From an uncultured Burkholderiales bacterium (lineage in GTDB: Bacteria; Pseudomonadota; Gammaproteobacteria; Burkholderiales; Burkholderiaceae_C), in assembly GCA_937873395.1 (NCBI GenBank), contig CALMYH010000034.1, positions 1-64,000 on the forward strand: DNA of 64,000 nt, given 5' to 3'. Of the stretch, positions 55,916-62,511 are shown one piece after another. Every line of letters begins with the position of its first letter. The first letter of the stretch is position 1. The notes under the pieces are model-generated. The model had not been told where the DNA came from. It made no database searches and saw nothing but the letters and a program-made list of their open reading frames with translations. Made by a program: the position numbers and the translations under genes.

Positions 55916-55950
55916 AAGCACTTGCGGCATATTTGCCCAAGTGCTTTTTT
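55916..55950 (+). terminator. Intrinsic terminator of tRNA-Lys
   Basis: AAGCACTTG / CAAGTGCTT outer stem (9 bp) with an inner GGCA-TATT-TGCC stem, then a run of T. It begins 17 bases after the tRNA CCA end. Confidence 0.88.
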
Positions 55951-55962
55951 CTTGCCCGAAAG

Positions 55963-55984
55963 CTGGTGACAGTCTGGTGACAGT
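55963..55984 (+). repeat. Two copies of an 11-bp direct repeat (left end), putative integrase arm sites
   Basis: CTGGTGACAGT at 55963-55973 and 55974-55984, adjacent and head to tail. Four further copies lie at the right end of the element upstream of the integrase gene. Confidence 0.65.
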
Positions 55985-56073
55985 CTGACCCATTGGTGTT
56001 GCTTTGGTGCACTCACCAGCGTGTCGTGCGCCTGGTCGACCACCCCTCCCCCTTGTTGGTGGGGCGCATGCGC

Positions 56074-56112
56074 AAAAAAAACCCGCCAGCACATCCGGGG
56101 ACGTGAGGCGGG
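56074..56112 (-). terminator. Intrinsic terminator downstream of the capsid gene
   Basis: On the minus strand CCCGCC (56112-56107) pairs with GGCGGG (56087-56082) around a partly self-pairing loop, followed by eight T residues (56081-56074). It lies 108 bases past the capsid stop and insulates tRNA-Lys from element transcription. Confidence 0.8.
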
Positions 56113-56220
56113 CCATGTTGAAGGTGCCCGTCGCGCGGTCCCTGAACCGCCACGGGCTGTCGATTCACTGCGCCAGCTCGACCGGGCTGGCTTCGGGGCG
56201 GAGCAGCCCTGCAGATTCGT

Positions 56221-57444
56221 TTAGCGGACGCCGGTAACGACTGCGAAGGACTTCGGACGCATCACAGCCACGTCGACACGCGCATGTGCGATGAATGCCA
56301 GTTCCCCGGTAGTGGCGAACGCTTCGCGCAGCAGGCCGATGGAGACGTTCTCGCGCATGACATAGGTCAGTTGCGTGAAGTCCCCCAGGTACAGCTCCGA
56401 ACAATCAGAGCTACCGCCGACCACGAGGTCATTGGGCACGCTGGTCGTGCTCAACATCTGCAGGTTCTCCAGCAGGGCCGGGACGCGCATCGGTTGGTTG
56501 GTGGTGTCCGCCAGTTGCCCGAAGTTGACCAGCGATCGCGGAGACATGATCGCGGCCGTGGGCATCGCGTGATCTGCGGCCAGGATGTCGCGCACCGCGT
56601 TGAACAGCGGACCGTAGTTGGTCAGAACCGCGCCGGCGGCGCCACCGTGTGGCACGATGTGCACGCCAGTCGTGTTGCGGATGCCTCGCGGCTCGGGGTT
56701 GGTGCCACTGCCGCGCAAGCCGGCCCGGTCCATGGCCAGGGCGAACGCCTGCGAAATGACCACATTCAGCGCACGCTCCAGGTCTTGCCCGTCCGCCAGC
56801 AACTCCCGGCTCATCCGGAAGTAGCACGCCAGCGACTTGGGCGCGGCCACCACCGCACGGAAACCCGGATCACTTTCGGCCACAGCTCCACGCTCCAGGC
56901 GCCAGGCCGCGGTGGGCACACTGTCGACGGCGGCGGTCGTGTAGGTCGAGGATGCCTCTATCAGCTCCAGGCGTGCACCCGCGTTGAGCGTCGCCGACTC
57001 TGCCACCATGGCGTCCAGGATGGACGGCGCCAGGCGGCTCGGCACAGTGAAGCCCCCATCCGGACCGCTGCCGGTGCTCAGAGCAGCCCGTACCACGTCG
57101 GACTTGATCTTCATGCCGGCCACCCCTCGCAGGAAGTCGGCCAGCTCGGGCTTGGCGCCCTCGAAGGCTTGCGGGTCGCGTCTGCGGTAGTGCGCCTCGA
57201 ACCGGGACACACCAGGCGCATCGGGCCGTCGGCCGGTCACGCCGGCAGAACCGCCCATTTCGGTACCGGCCTGGCGCACGGCCAGCTCATCGATGCCAGC
57301 CTGCAGGCTCTTCAGCTCGTTGGCGTGGTGGGCCTTGAAGTCGCGGAAGGACTGGCCCAGATCAGCAATCACTTGCTTCACGTCGCCGACTTCAGCGCGG
57401 ACGAATTGCAGGCCGCGCGGGATGGATTTCGGATTGGTCGTCAT
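56221..57444 (-). CDS. HK97-family phage major capsid protein
   Basis: A 407-residue HK97-type (phage_capsid) protein. The N-terminal ~60 residues form a predicted coiled coil (VKQVIADLGQSFRDFKAHHANELKSLQAGIDELA) like the delta/scaffold domain of HK97 gp5. The mature fold follows (LSTGSGPDGGFTVPSRLAPSILDAMVAES; LRGSGTNPEPRGIRNTTGV; AAIMSPRSLVNFGQL; ELYLGDFTQLTYVMRENVSIGL). No prohead protease, portal, terminase or connector gene is in the window. Last gene of the element on the tRNA side, with its own terminator. The ribosome site is weak. Confidence 0.92.
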   Translation of the reverse strand: MTTNPKSIPRGLQFVRAEVGDVKQVIADLGQSFRDFKAHHANELKSLQAGIDELAVRQAGTEMGGSAGVTGRRPDAPGVSRFEAHYRRRDPQAFEGAKPELADFLRGVAGMKIKSDVVRAALSTGSGPDGGFTVPSRLAPSILDAMVAESATLNAGARLELIEASSTYTTAAVDSVPTAAWRLERGAVAESDPGFRAVVAAPKSLACYFRMSRELLADGQDLERALNVVISQAFALAMDRAGLRGSGTNPEPRGIRNTTGVHIVPHGGAAGAVLTNYGPLFNAVRDILAADHAMPTAAIMSPRSLVNFGQLADTTNQPMRVPALLENLQMLSTTSVPNDLVVGGSSDCSELYLGDFTQLTYVMRENVSIGLLREAFATTGELAFIAHARVDVAVMRPKSFAVVTGVR

Positions 57445-57750
57445 TGGAAAATCTTTCAGAAATGAGGTTGGTCTAATCCGCTGTTCTTATCGGGCAGCGC
57501 CGGGCGTACCCTCAATTTGCGGCAGTGGCAGCGCCGGGCGTACCACCTATTCAGAATCCATTCGCAGCGCACGGCATGAAAACGGATCCCGAACCATAAC
57601 CCGCTGTTCTTATCGGGCAGCGCCGGGCGTACCCTCAATTTGCGGCAGTGGCAGCGCACGGCGTACCACCTATTCAGCCCCTGCAACAGCGCACGGCGTG
57701 AATGCAGATCGTGAACGATGAACCCATTCTAAATGGGTTCCGTGTCGAAT
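57445..57750. repeat. Tandem duplication of ~122 bp with six copies of a 14-bp motif
   Basis: Two copies (about 57479-57600 and 57601-57720) share a near-identical first ~77 bases. Inside are six CAGCGC-[C/A]-[C/G]GGC-[G/A]T-[A/G] motifs starting at 57495, 57529, 57565, 57618, 57652 and 57687, spaced 34-36 bases apart (53 at the copy junction). It sits just upstream of the capsid gene. Frames running through it are repetitive and have no ribosome site, so it is treated as non-coding. Confidence 0.75.
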
Positions 57751-58002
57751 TCAAGGGTGCAATTCGTCGAATTCAGCCCAGGCAAGGCGAACCGTTTCCC
57801 CAGTGGGCGCCACCAGGCGCACCTCGATTTCTTGGAGTCCTTGCATGGATGCGGCAGCGACGCAATGGAACGCACAGCCGGCACGGGCTGCCTCTGCTAC
57901 TGCCTTATGGCCTTCGGGATCGGTTTTCCTCAGTTCCAGAAGACATTCGCGCAACAGGTCACGCGCAGCGGTATTGAATCGGGCGATGGCGGCCCCGCTC
58001 AT
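57751..58002 (-). CDS. Small hypothetical protein of the element
   Basis: An 83-residue acidic/neutral protein (MSGAAIARFNTAARDLL...; FHCVAAASMQGLQEIEVRLVAPTGETVRLAWAEFDELHP) with an N-terminal helical part and a beta-rich end. No domain recognised. Its ATG overlaps the stop of the 46-residue ORF by four bases (ATGA), which supports both as real and coupled. Upstream of the capsid gene on the same strand. Confidence 0.65.
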   Translation of the reverse strand: MSGAAIARFNTAARDLLRECLLELRKTDPEGHKAVAEAARAGCAFHCVAAASMQGLQEIEVRLVAPTGETVRLAWAEFDELHP

Positions 58003-58139
58003 TTGATGCCTCGCTTCGCGCGGCGGGCTTGTGAACGCGTCATGCCAAGTTTTCTGAATGCTCGCTCGGCGGCCCGGCGCCGATTTTTCGCGAACCGCAG
58101 CGACGACAGCCAGTCGAGAATAAAAAGCAATGGTTGCAC
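57999..58139 (-). CDS. 46-residue basic protein, small ORF
   Basis: GTG 58139 with an excellent AAAGGAG six to seven bases upstream. The peptide has a hydrophobic start (PLLFILDWLSSLRF) and a basic end (ERAFRKLGMTRSQARRAKRG). The end matches, by eye, the other small ORF at 58261-58356 (ERILRSFGLSRNKASRWARR). The stop overlaps the next start. Function unknown; could be a small DNA- or RNA-binding or capsid-associated peptide. Confidence 0.55.
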   Translation of the reverse strand: MQPLLFILDWLSSLRFAKNRRRAAERAFRKLGMTRSQARRAKRGIK

Positions 58140-58260
58140 AATGAAACTCCTTTGATGCTGATTACGATATGACCCCTCCCCCCCTTCGATAATGCGGTCT
58201 TGCGAAAAGAGGTAACGGGGCGGTCTGGGTTGATGGACGGGGAAACTTTTTCCACCCCCC

Positions 58261-58356
58261 CTATGGGCAGCGCCTGGCCCACCGCGATGCCTTATTGCGG
58301 CTCAGTCCGAATGACCGAAGGATCCGCTCCACATGCCGTCGCCTTACGGCCTTCAT
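58261..58356 (-). CDS. Possible 31-residue basic peptide
   Basis: ATG 58356 with GAGGAA seven bases upstream; peptide MKAVRRRHVERILRSFGLSR then NKASRWARRCP. It shares the pattern E-R-x2-R-x-[FL]-G-[ML]-[ST]-R-x2-A-x-R with the 46-residue ORF downstream. The frame remains open upstream through the GTCGAC repeats, but that part looks non-coding. Very short, so uncertain. Confidence 0.4.
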   Translation of the reverse strand: MKAVRRRHVERILRSFGLSRNKASRWARRCP

Positions 58357-58430
58357 CGGTGTTCCTCGACCGAGAGGCAACAACCACAGCTCCGCCAGCA
58401 GACGCCACGGGCTGGCATCCCTACACACCT

Positions 58431-58570
58431 GTCGACACGTCGACAAAGTCGACAGACTGTCAGCTTCCGCCCGGTGTTCCGCTGCAGGCTCTCTCCCCCC
58501 TCGACACGTCGACAATGTCGACAGACTGCTGTGTGGGGTTTGGGTTTGTCGAGTTTGTCGACGTGTCGAC
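58431..58570. repeat. Three clusters of GTCGAC-triplet repeats (iteron- or operator-like)
   Basis: Cluster A, 58431-58459: GTCGAC-AC-GTCGAC-AAA-GTCGAC then AGACTG. Cluster B, 58500-58528: the same with one change in the first hexamer and AAT instead of AAA. Cluster C, 58545-58570, is inverted: GTCGAG-TTT-GTCGAC-GT-GTCGAC. A and B are 28-base direct repeats with one mismatch, 69 bases apart. They lie immediately downstream of the helicase-like gene of the element. Confidence 0.8.
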
Positions 58571-58649
58571 GGGGTGTTGTGTCTGGGGGCGTAAGTCATT
58601 GAAATAGAAAAAGAAAAGGGCTAAAAATCACTTATAGAGACAGACTCGA

Positions 58650-60236
58650 CTACGTCGACAGGCGCGGATTGACGCGATACACCAATGACGGCGGCGCCCC
58701 TTTGTTGCGTCGCTTTGTCGACCGGACCACGTCGCCGGCCTCCAGTCTGTCGAGGGCCTTCTGTAGACGGTCGACAGACCGGAAGCGCCCTTCCTGGCCC
58801 TTCTGTGCGTCGCGCCTGGTGAACTCCTGCAGGCCGTTGCCTATGACCCAACGAACCACGGCGGCCGCGTCCGAGTCGACGGCATCGGTCCCGAGCAGGC
58901 CAAAGGCGGCGCGGGCGTGTTCGATCAGCAGCCCGCCCAATTGCAGCGACCGGCGCATGGACAGTTCGGACACTTCGTCGGCGGCCAAGCCCATCTCTGC
59001 CAGCTCAAGGATGGCCGCCACGCGGGCCAGTTGGCCGGGTAGCTTGCTGGTCCAGTCGGCGATGGACTCATACACACCGCCCTCGCCCTGCTCGTTCTCG
59101 ATCTGCTGGGCGAAGTCAAACCACAGTTCACGCGCCGGCTCAGTCAGGCTCAACACCTTGGGCTTTCCGACCGGCTCGCCCCAGCCTTCCAGTAGGCCGA
59201 AGATGCCGCGCTTGTAGGCTTCCTGCACATGCTCAGGGATTGGAATGTGTCGGCGCACGTCACGCCGTCCCACCGTTGATTCAGGGATAGCCCACAGAAA
59301 ACGCGCGAGCAAGCCGCTGTCCCTGAATCGCTTCGATCCAGCGACATCAGCCAGCGTGCCAGGCTGCACCAGCAGGCCCATTGACAGCGCCGGCCGGTCA
59401 ATATGAACAGCCCGCGATGCGCGATCGACCCGCATGGACGAACCGGCGTGACCCTGCAGATACACGTCCAGATGCGCCTGGCCGCCCGAGTACAGCCCGC
59501 CCATGATCTGGAAAGAACCAGCCTCATCAGACAGCACAGCCATGCGCTCGCCATGCTCGGCCAGCAGCCCCTGCACCCGCTCGGGGGTGGCGTCGCTGGT
59601 GAACAGGCGCGGCGCCCGGATTTCGTCGGGCTGCGTCAGCTCCTCCTGCTCGATCTCCGCCCGGATGGCTTCGCGTTCGGTCGCGTCCTTGGCTTTCGCA
59701 GCGTCCTGCAGCAGCCGCGCGATCTTCTGCTTCGATACAGCCCGCGCGGCGTTGACGCGTGCAATGTCGCGGCGCATCCGGTCCGCGTTCAGCTTTTCCC
59801 AGCCCACAATCGGCACCTGTATGGCGTGCAACACCGAGCTTTTGCGCGTGCCCGCCGCTGACGCCACAGCACACCAGAGCGGGGTGGGCTCAAAGTAGCC
59901 GGGCACCGGCTCCACCTCATACCTACGCTGCACACACGTTGCCAGCACCGCCAGGCAAGCCAAGACCGCCAGGGCCGGCGGCGTCTGTGTGCTCTCGGAC
60001 ACAGCGCGGGCCATGTCACCGCTCCAGGTCGGCAGAATGTCGGCCGGTATTTCCGGCGTCGTCTGGGTTCCAGGAAGCACCGGCTCGGGCCACTCCTCGA
60101 CCACCTCGCCGGCGGGCGCCGGGCCGGCATCGGGAAAAGCTTCCTCGACAGGCTGCCAGCTGCCGGTCGGGCGGTTCTGGATCTGCCTGTCCAGCTCGGC
60201 GGCATGGTGGGGGTATCGGTCGAACACTCCGGTCAT
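58650..60236 (-). CDS. DUF3987 family helicase-like protein
   Basis: A 528-residue protein starting at MTGVFDRYPHHAAEL (ATG 60236). The DUF3987 region includes LPTWSGDMARAVSESTQTPPALAVLACLAVLATCVQRR, a Walker A-like loop ASAAGTRKSSVLHAI (GK replaced by RK), and LAVLSDEAGSFQIMGGLYSGG resembling Walker B. The C-terminal end carries a winged-helix-like segment (EFTRRDAQKGQEGRFRSVDRLQKALDRL). Such proteins act as replicative helicase or primase-helicase partners in mobile elements. The start overlaps the primase-like gene stop by four bases. Confidence 0.85.
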   Translation of the reverse strand: MTGVFDRYPHHAAELDRQIQNRPTGSWQPVEEAFPDAGPAPAGEVVEEWPEPVLPGTQTTPEIPADILPTWSGDMARAVSESTQTPPALAVLACLAVLATCVQRRYEVEPVPGYFEPTPLWCAVASAAGTRKSSVLHAIQVPIVGWEKLNADRMRRDIARVNAARAVSKQKIARLLQDAAKAKDATEREAIRAEIEQEELTQPDEIRAPRLFTSDATPERVQGLLAEHGERMAVLSDEAGSFQIMGGLYSGGQAHLDVYLQGHAGSSMRVDRASRAVHIDRPALSMGLLVQPGTLADVAGSKRFRDSGLLARFLWAIPESTVGRRDVRRHIPIPEHVQEAYKRGIFGLLEGWGEPVGKPKVLSLTEPARELWFDFAQQIENEQGEGGVYESIADWTSKLPGQLARVAAILELAEMGLAADEVSELSMRRSLQLGGLLIEHARAAFGLLGTDAVDSDAAAVVRWVIGNGLQEFTRRDAQKGQEGRFRSVDRLQKALDRLEAGDVVRSTKRRNKGAPPSLVYRVNPRLST

Positions 60237-60697
60237 GCGAAGTCCTCCACCAGCCTGGTGATGCGGGCGGCGCACACCTTCAGCCTGTCGAAGTCGGCGC
60301 TTGTGAGTCGCCTCCCTGCCGCGATGGTGGCGGCGGCCACGGCGCAGACGGTGGCCTCGAACCCCAGCACCTGCAAGGCGGCACGGGGCGGCAGGGCCGT
60401 CGGCTTCCGGTCGGGTTCCGGCTTGCCATCGTCGACCCAGGCGCCCAGCAGCTTGGCGGCCGTGATGAAGTCCAGGTTGGCGCCCTGCATCTCGTAGGCC
60501 AGCACGTCGCCACCCTTGGCACCGCAGCTCATGCACACCCAGGCCCCGGTGGCTGTGTTGACCCGCATCGAGTCGCTGCCGCCGTGGAAGGTGCAGTTGG
60601 TGGTTTTCCACTTCGCGCGGCGCGGCCCCTTGAGCCTGTGCCCCAGCTCCTCGAAGTAGGTGATCGGGTCGGGCAGTCGGTTGCGGTCGAAGCTCAT
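60233..60697 (-). CDS. CHC2-type zinc-finger primase-like protein
   Basis: A 154-residue protein whose N-terminal half holds a zinc ribbon with C-x2-H spacing in NCTFHGG and C-x2-C in WVCMSCGAKGGDV, as in DnaG/P4 alpha primase zinc domains. No TOPRIM catalytic core is present, so it probably works with the DUF3987 protein, recalling a split P4-like primase-helicase. It overlaps neighbours on both sides by four bases, indicating one translationally coupled operon. Confidence 0.85.
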   Translation of the reverse strand: MSFDRNRLPDPITYFEELGHRLKGPRRAKWKTTNCTFHGGSDSMRVNTATGAWVCMSCGAKGGDVLAYEMQGANLDFITAAKLLGAWVDDGKPEPDRKPTALPPRAALQVLGFEATVCAVAAATIAAGRRLTSADFDRLKVCAARITRLVEDFA

Positions 60698-60972
60698 ACA
60701 GGCGAACCCTCCACCACAGCCAGGAAGGCGCCCAGGTCGTGCGGATGCCCGAACACCCGCGTCTGGGTGTTTCGCGTCAGGTGGTAAGTGGTGCGGCCGT
60801 CATCGGCTCGGCGGACCCGCTGCAACCACCAGCCCCGCCGGGCGAACCGGCCCCGCAGGTCGTCGAACTCGTTGCGGGCCAGCGGCGGCGCGTCTACAAT
60901 CGAGCGGCGTTTTGAATCCTGAGCCGTCGGCGGTGTGTCCAGCACCCCGGCGGCTTTTTCATGGTCGGTCAT
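60694..60972 (-). CDS. Small hypothetical protein of the replication operon
   Basis: A 92-residue protein (ARNEFDDLRGRFARRGWWLQRVRRADDGRTTYHLTRNTQTRVF) with an alpha-beta feel and a polar N-terminus. No domain recognised. Four-base overlaps with the AlpA-like gene upstream and the primase-like gene downstream. Possibly a replication accessory factor. Confidence 0.7.
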   Translation of the reverse strand: MTDHEKAAGVLDTPPTAQDSKRRSIVDAPPLARNEFDDLRGRFARRGWWLQRVRRADDGRTTYHLTRNTQTRVFGHPHDLGAFLAVVEGSPV

Positions 60973-61166
60973 TGCTGGGCCACCTTCCCCTGGGCGTCGC
61001 GCCAGGCGATCAGCTCGGCAACGTCGAAAACGGTGCAGCGCGGCGACAGCTTGCGCGGCTTGGGCATGTCGGGCCGCTCTTTCAGCCAGCGCCAGAAAGT
61101 GGCAACGCCGATGCCCAGCAAAGCGGCTGCCTGTTTCGGCCTTACGGATGGTGTCGGGTAGTGCAT
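60969..61166 (-). CDS. AlpA-like helix-turn-helix regulator/excisionase
   Basis: A 65-residue MerR/AlpA-type DNA-binding protein: VRPKQAAALLGIGVATFWRWLKERPDMPKPRKLSPRCTVFDVAELIAWRDAQ. AlpA proteins activate integrase/excision genes or replication in P4- and PICI-type elements. GAGGG lies five to six bases before the ATG. First gene of a four-gene overlapping operon (alpA, hypothetical, primase-like, DUF3987). A small dyad CCGC-ATCAC-GCGG lies in its leader. Confidence 0.88.
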   Translation of the reverse strand: MHYPTPSVRPKQAAALLGIGVATFWRWLKERPDMPKPRKLSPRCTVFDVAELIAWRDAQGKVAQQ

Positions 61167-61238
61167 TTGAAGCCCTCAGTAATCCCGCGTGATGCGGTAT
61201 GAGTGCGATTCAAAGCACCAAGGGGAAGCAGGCGGCGC

Positions 61239-61895
61239 TTACTTCCCGGTTTTCTTCCTAGCCTTTTGGCCGGCTGCCTTCCAAAGGTCTTTGGTCTGGC
61301 CTTCGTTCAGGTCTTCAACTGCGTCTGGATCGGCGTCCTGGTCTTCAATTCGCCAGCCCGCCGGCACCTTCGTGACGCGAAGCGATGCGGCCGGCGAAGT
61401 CATCAATCCGATCAGCGCATCGTGCTTTTTTATGGCCGGATCAGCCACGCGAAGTTGCGTCAACGTATCGACCAAGAGCTGTCGCACAGGTGATCTTTTG
61501 GCCTGGCGGCCACCGACCGCGCCCGCTGCTTTGCGCTGCTCCTGAGCCGCAGGAAGGGTGGTGTGCACCATGTAGTCAAAGCTGGCGCGAAACCGCAGCG
61601 CGGCAACGTCCAGCCGATCAGCCAGCCAAGACGCGCGGTCCAGTCGGCCGGCCGCAACATGCCGAAGCACGTCTTCAGCAACCTCCACCAGCGCCAGCGC
61701 AGAGTCTCGGCTTTCGGTGTTTCCCGCGCGTTCGATGTACCGCCACAATGGGTCGATCATCTGTGTCTTGATCGACCCTCGAAGCCCGCATGGATCACTC
61801 CGGACCAGCTCGCAGACGTGATCCAGCTCTGGAAGCAGATTGGCCACCACCAGCCTGGCATCGGGCTGCCGGCTGGTGGCTTTTGGCTTAATCAT
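61239..61895 (-). CDS. Hypothetical protein of the element
   Basis: A 218-residue, mostly helical, soluble protein (LVVANLLPELDHVCELVRSD; SALALVEVAEDVLRHVAAGRLDRASWLADRLDVAALRFRASFDYM) with a basic C-terminus (AAGQKARKKTGK). No domain recognised. Its start overlaps the preceding gene by eight bases. It separates the integrase side from the replication operon. Confidence 0.75.
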   Translation of the reverse strand: MIKPKATSRQPDARLVVANLLPELDHVCELVRSDPCGLRGSIKTQMIDPLWRYIERAGNTESRDSALALVEVAEDVLRHVAAGRLDRASWLADRLDVAALRFRASFDYMVHTTLPAAQEQRKAAGAVGGRQAKRSPVRQLLVDTLTQLRVADPAIKKHDALIGLMTSPAASLRVTKVPAGWRIEDQDADPDAVEDLNEGQTKDLWKAAGQKARKKTGK

Positions 61896-62403
61896 GGCTC
61901 AATGCCTTCCTCCGTCGGCCGCCACGGCGCGGCATGGTCGGCGCAACGATGGCGGTCAGCTTGTCCTGAAACCACCGATCCTGCATCGCATCGACATGTT
62001 GAAGCGTGACCGTCCGCCATTCAGCAGATGCGCGGCGTTGAATCTCCCGCTTCTCCTCGAGTTCGCAGAGGGCGTCCCGCTCCCATGGTGTATGACCGTC
62101 TATCCGCAAGATGCGCAACAGGTAGAAGCGCCCCGCCGGCAGGAACCCGAACAATCTGCGGAGACAAGTGGGGCTTTGCGCCCACAGGCAGTACGTCAAC
62201 AGGCCTTCATCCCACCTTGTCGCGCGAGTACCTTTCGGGCGCTTTTGCTCCAGGTCAGAAAAGCCCTCCGCCGATAGCTGGTCCAGAGTGCCGATCAGGT
62301 CCACGGAATCGAACCGGCGCATCTTGATGATCAGGTCGGTCTCTGCGAGATGCACTCGCAGTTCGCGCCGGGGGTCAATTGCTTTAGAGTCGCACTCAGC
62401 CAT
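61888..62403 (-). CDS. Hypothetical protein of the element
   Basis: A 171-residue protein from ATG 62403 with AAGGAG seven bases upstream. Segments such as RWDEGLLTYCLWAQSPTCLRRLFGFLP and WRTVTLQHVDAMQDRWFQDKLTAIVAP; basic C-terminal end (PRRGGRRRKALSHD). No domain recognised. Base composition appears a little lower in GC than the chromosomal genes. Possibly an accessory (interference or helper-control) gene; this is only inferred from position. Confidence 0.72.
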   Translation of the reverse strand: MAECDSKAIDPRRELRVHLAETDLIIKMRRFDSVDLIGTLDQLSAEGFSDLEQKRPKGTRATRWDEGLLTYCLWAQSPTCLRRLFGFLPAGRFYLLRILRIDGHTPWERDALCELEEKREIQRRASAEWRTVTLQHVDAMQDRWFQDKLTAIVAPTMPRRGGRRRKALSHD

Positions 62404-62427
62404 TTTCAAGCTCCTTCTTGAAGGTGG

Positions 62428-62511
62428 TCAGGGGTCGGTCAGTGTTACCGCACTGTCCGGCCCCGCCTTTTTGCCCTGGGTGAAACGCGCCAGGGCATCG
62501 CGGTTTTTCAT
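62428..62511 (-). CDS. Possible 27-residue peptide coupled to the integrase gene
   Basis: ATG 62511 overlaps the integrase stop (ATGA). The peptide begins MKNRDALARFTQGKKAGPDS and ends at 62428, 11 bases before the ribosome site of the next gene. Its length makes it uncertain, but it fills the only gap in the operon. Confidence 0.4.
   Translation of the reverse strand: MKNRDALARFTQGKKAGPDSAVTLTDP

Larger units (their letters stand above)
55899..56220. other. Left end of the integrated element (tRNA terminator, repeats, capsid terminator)
   Basis: 322 bases with no convincing gene. In order it holds the tRNA-Lys terminator, two back-to-back 11-bp repeats, about 90 unassigned bases, and the terminator of the capsid gene. 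Open frames across it overlap the tRNA or lack ribosome sites. Confidence 0.6.
58140..58649. other. Regulatory/origin-like region of the element
   Basis: About 510 bases between the helicase-like gene and the small ORFs. It contains one possible 31-residue ORF, C-rich tracts near 58170, and three clusters of GTCGAC repeats at 58431-58570. On this layout it is the best candidate for the element's replication origin or for an operator region. Confidence 0.55.

Noticed and set aside
55834-56094. 86-residue frame overlapping tRNA-Lys
   Set aside because: It runs antisense through the tRNA and its terminator; no credible start signal. Many genomes show this kind of false ORF over tRNA genes.
56221-57444. 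Encapsulin instead of phage capsid
   Set aside because: The N-terminal coiled-coil delta-like domain, phage-type segments and neighbouring integrase/AlpA/primase genes favour a phage or satellite capsid; no cargo enzyme is adjacent.
57456-57686. 76-residue minus-strand frame through the tandem repeats
   Set aside because: It consists of the same repeated peptide block read through the 122-bp duplication, with no ribosome site; the plus strand is open across the same repeats as well. Treated as non-coding repeat.
57495-57700. Possible CRISPR-like array (six 14-bp motifs with ~20-base gaps)
   Set aside because: The repeats are too short and variable, the gaps are themselves duplicated between the two halves, and no cas gene is present.
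58261-58599. Full 112-residue version of the small ORF through the GTCGAC repeats
   Set aside because: The upstream two-thirds encodes the repeats (LSTLSTCR blocks) and lacks a ribosome site; only the last 31 codons have one and resemble another small protein.
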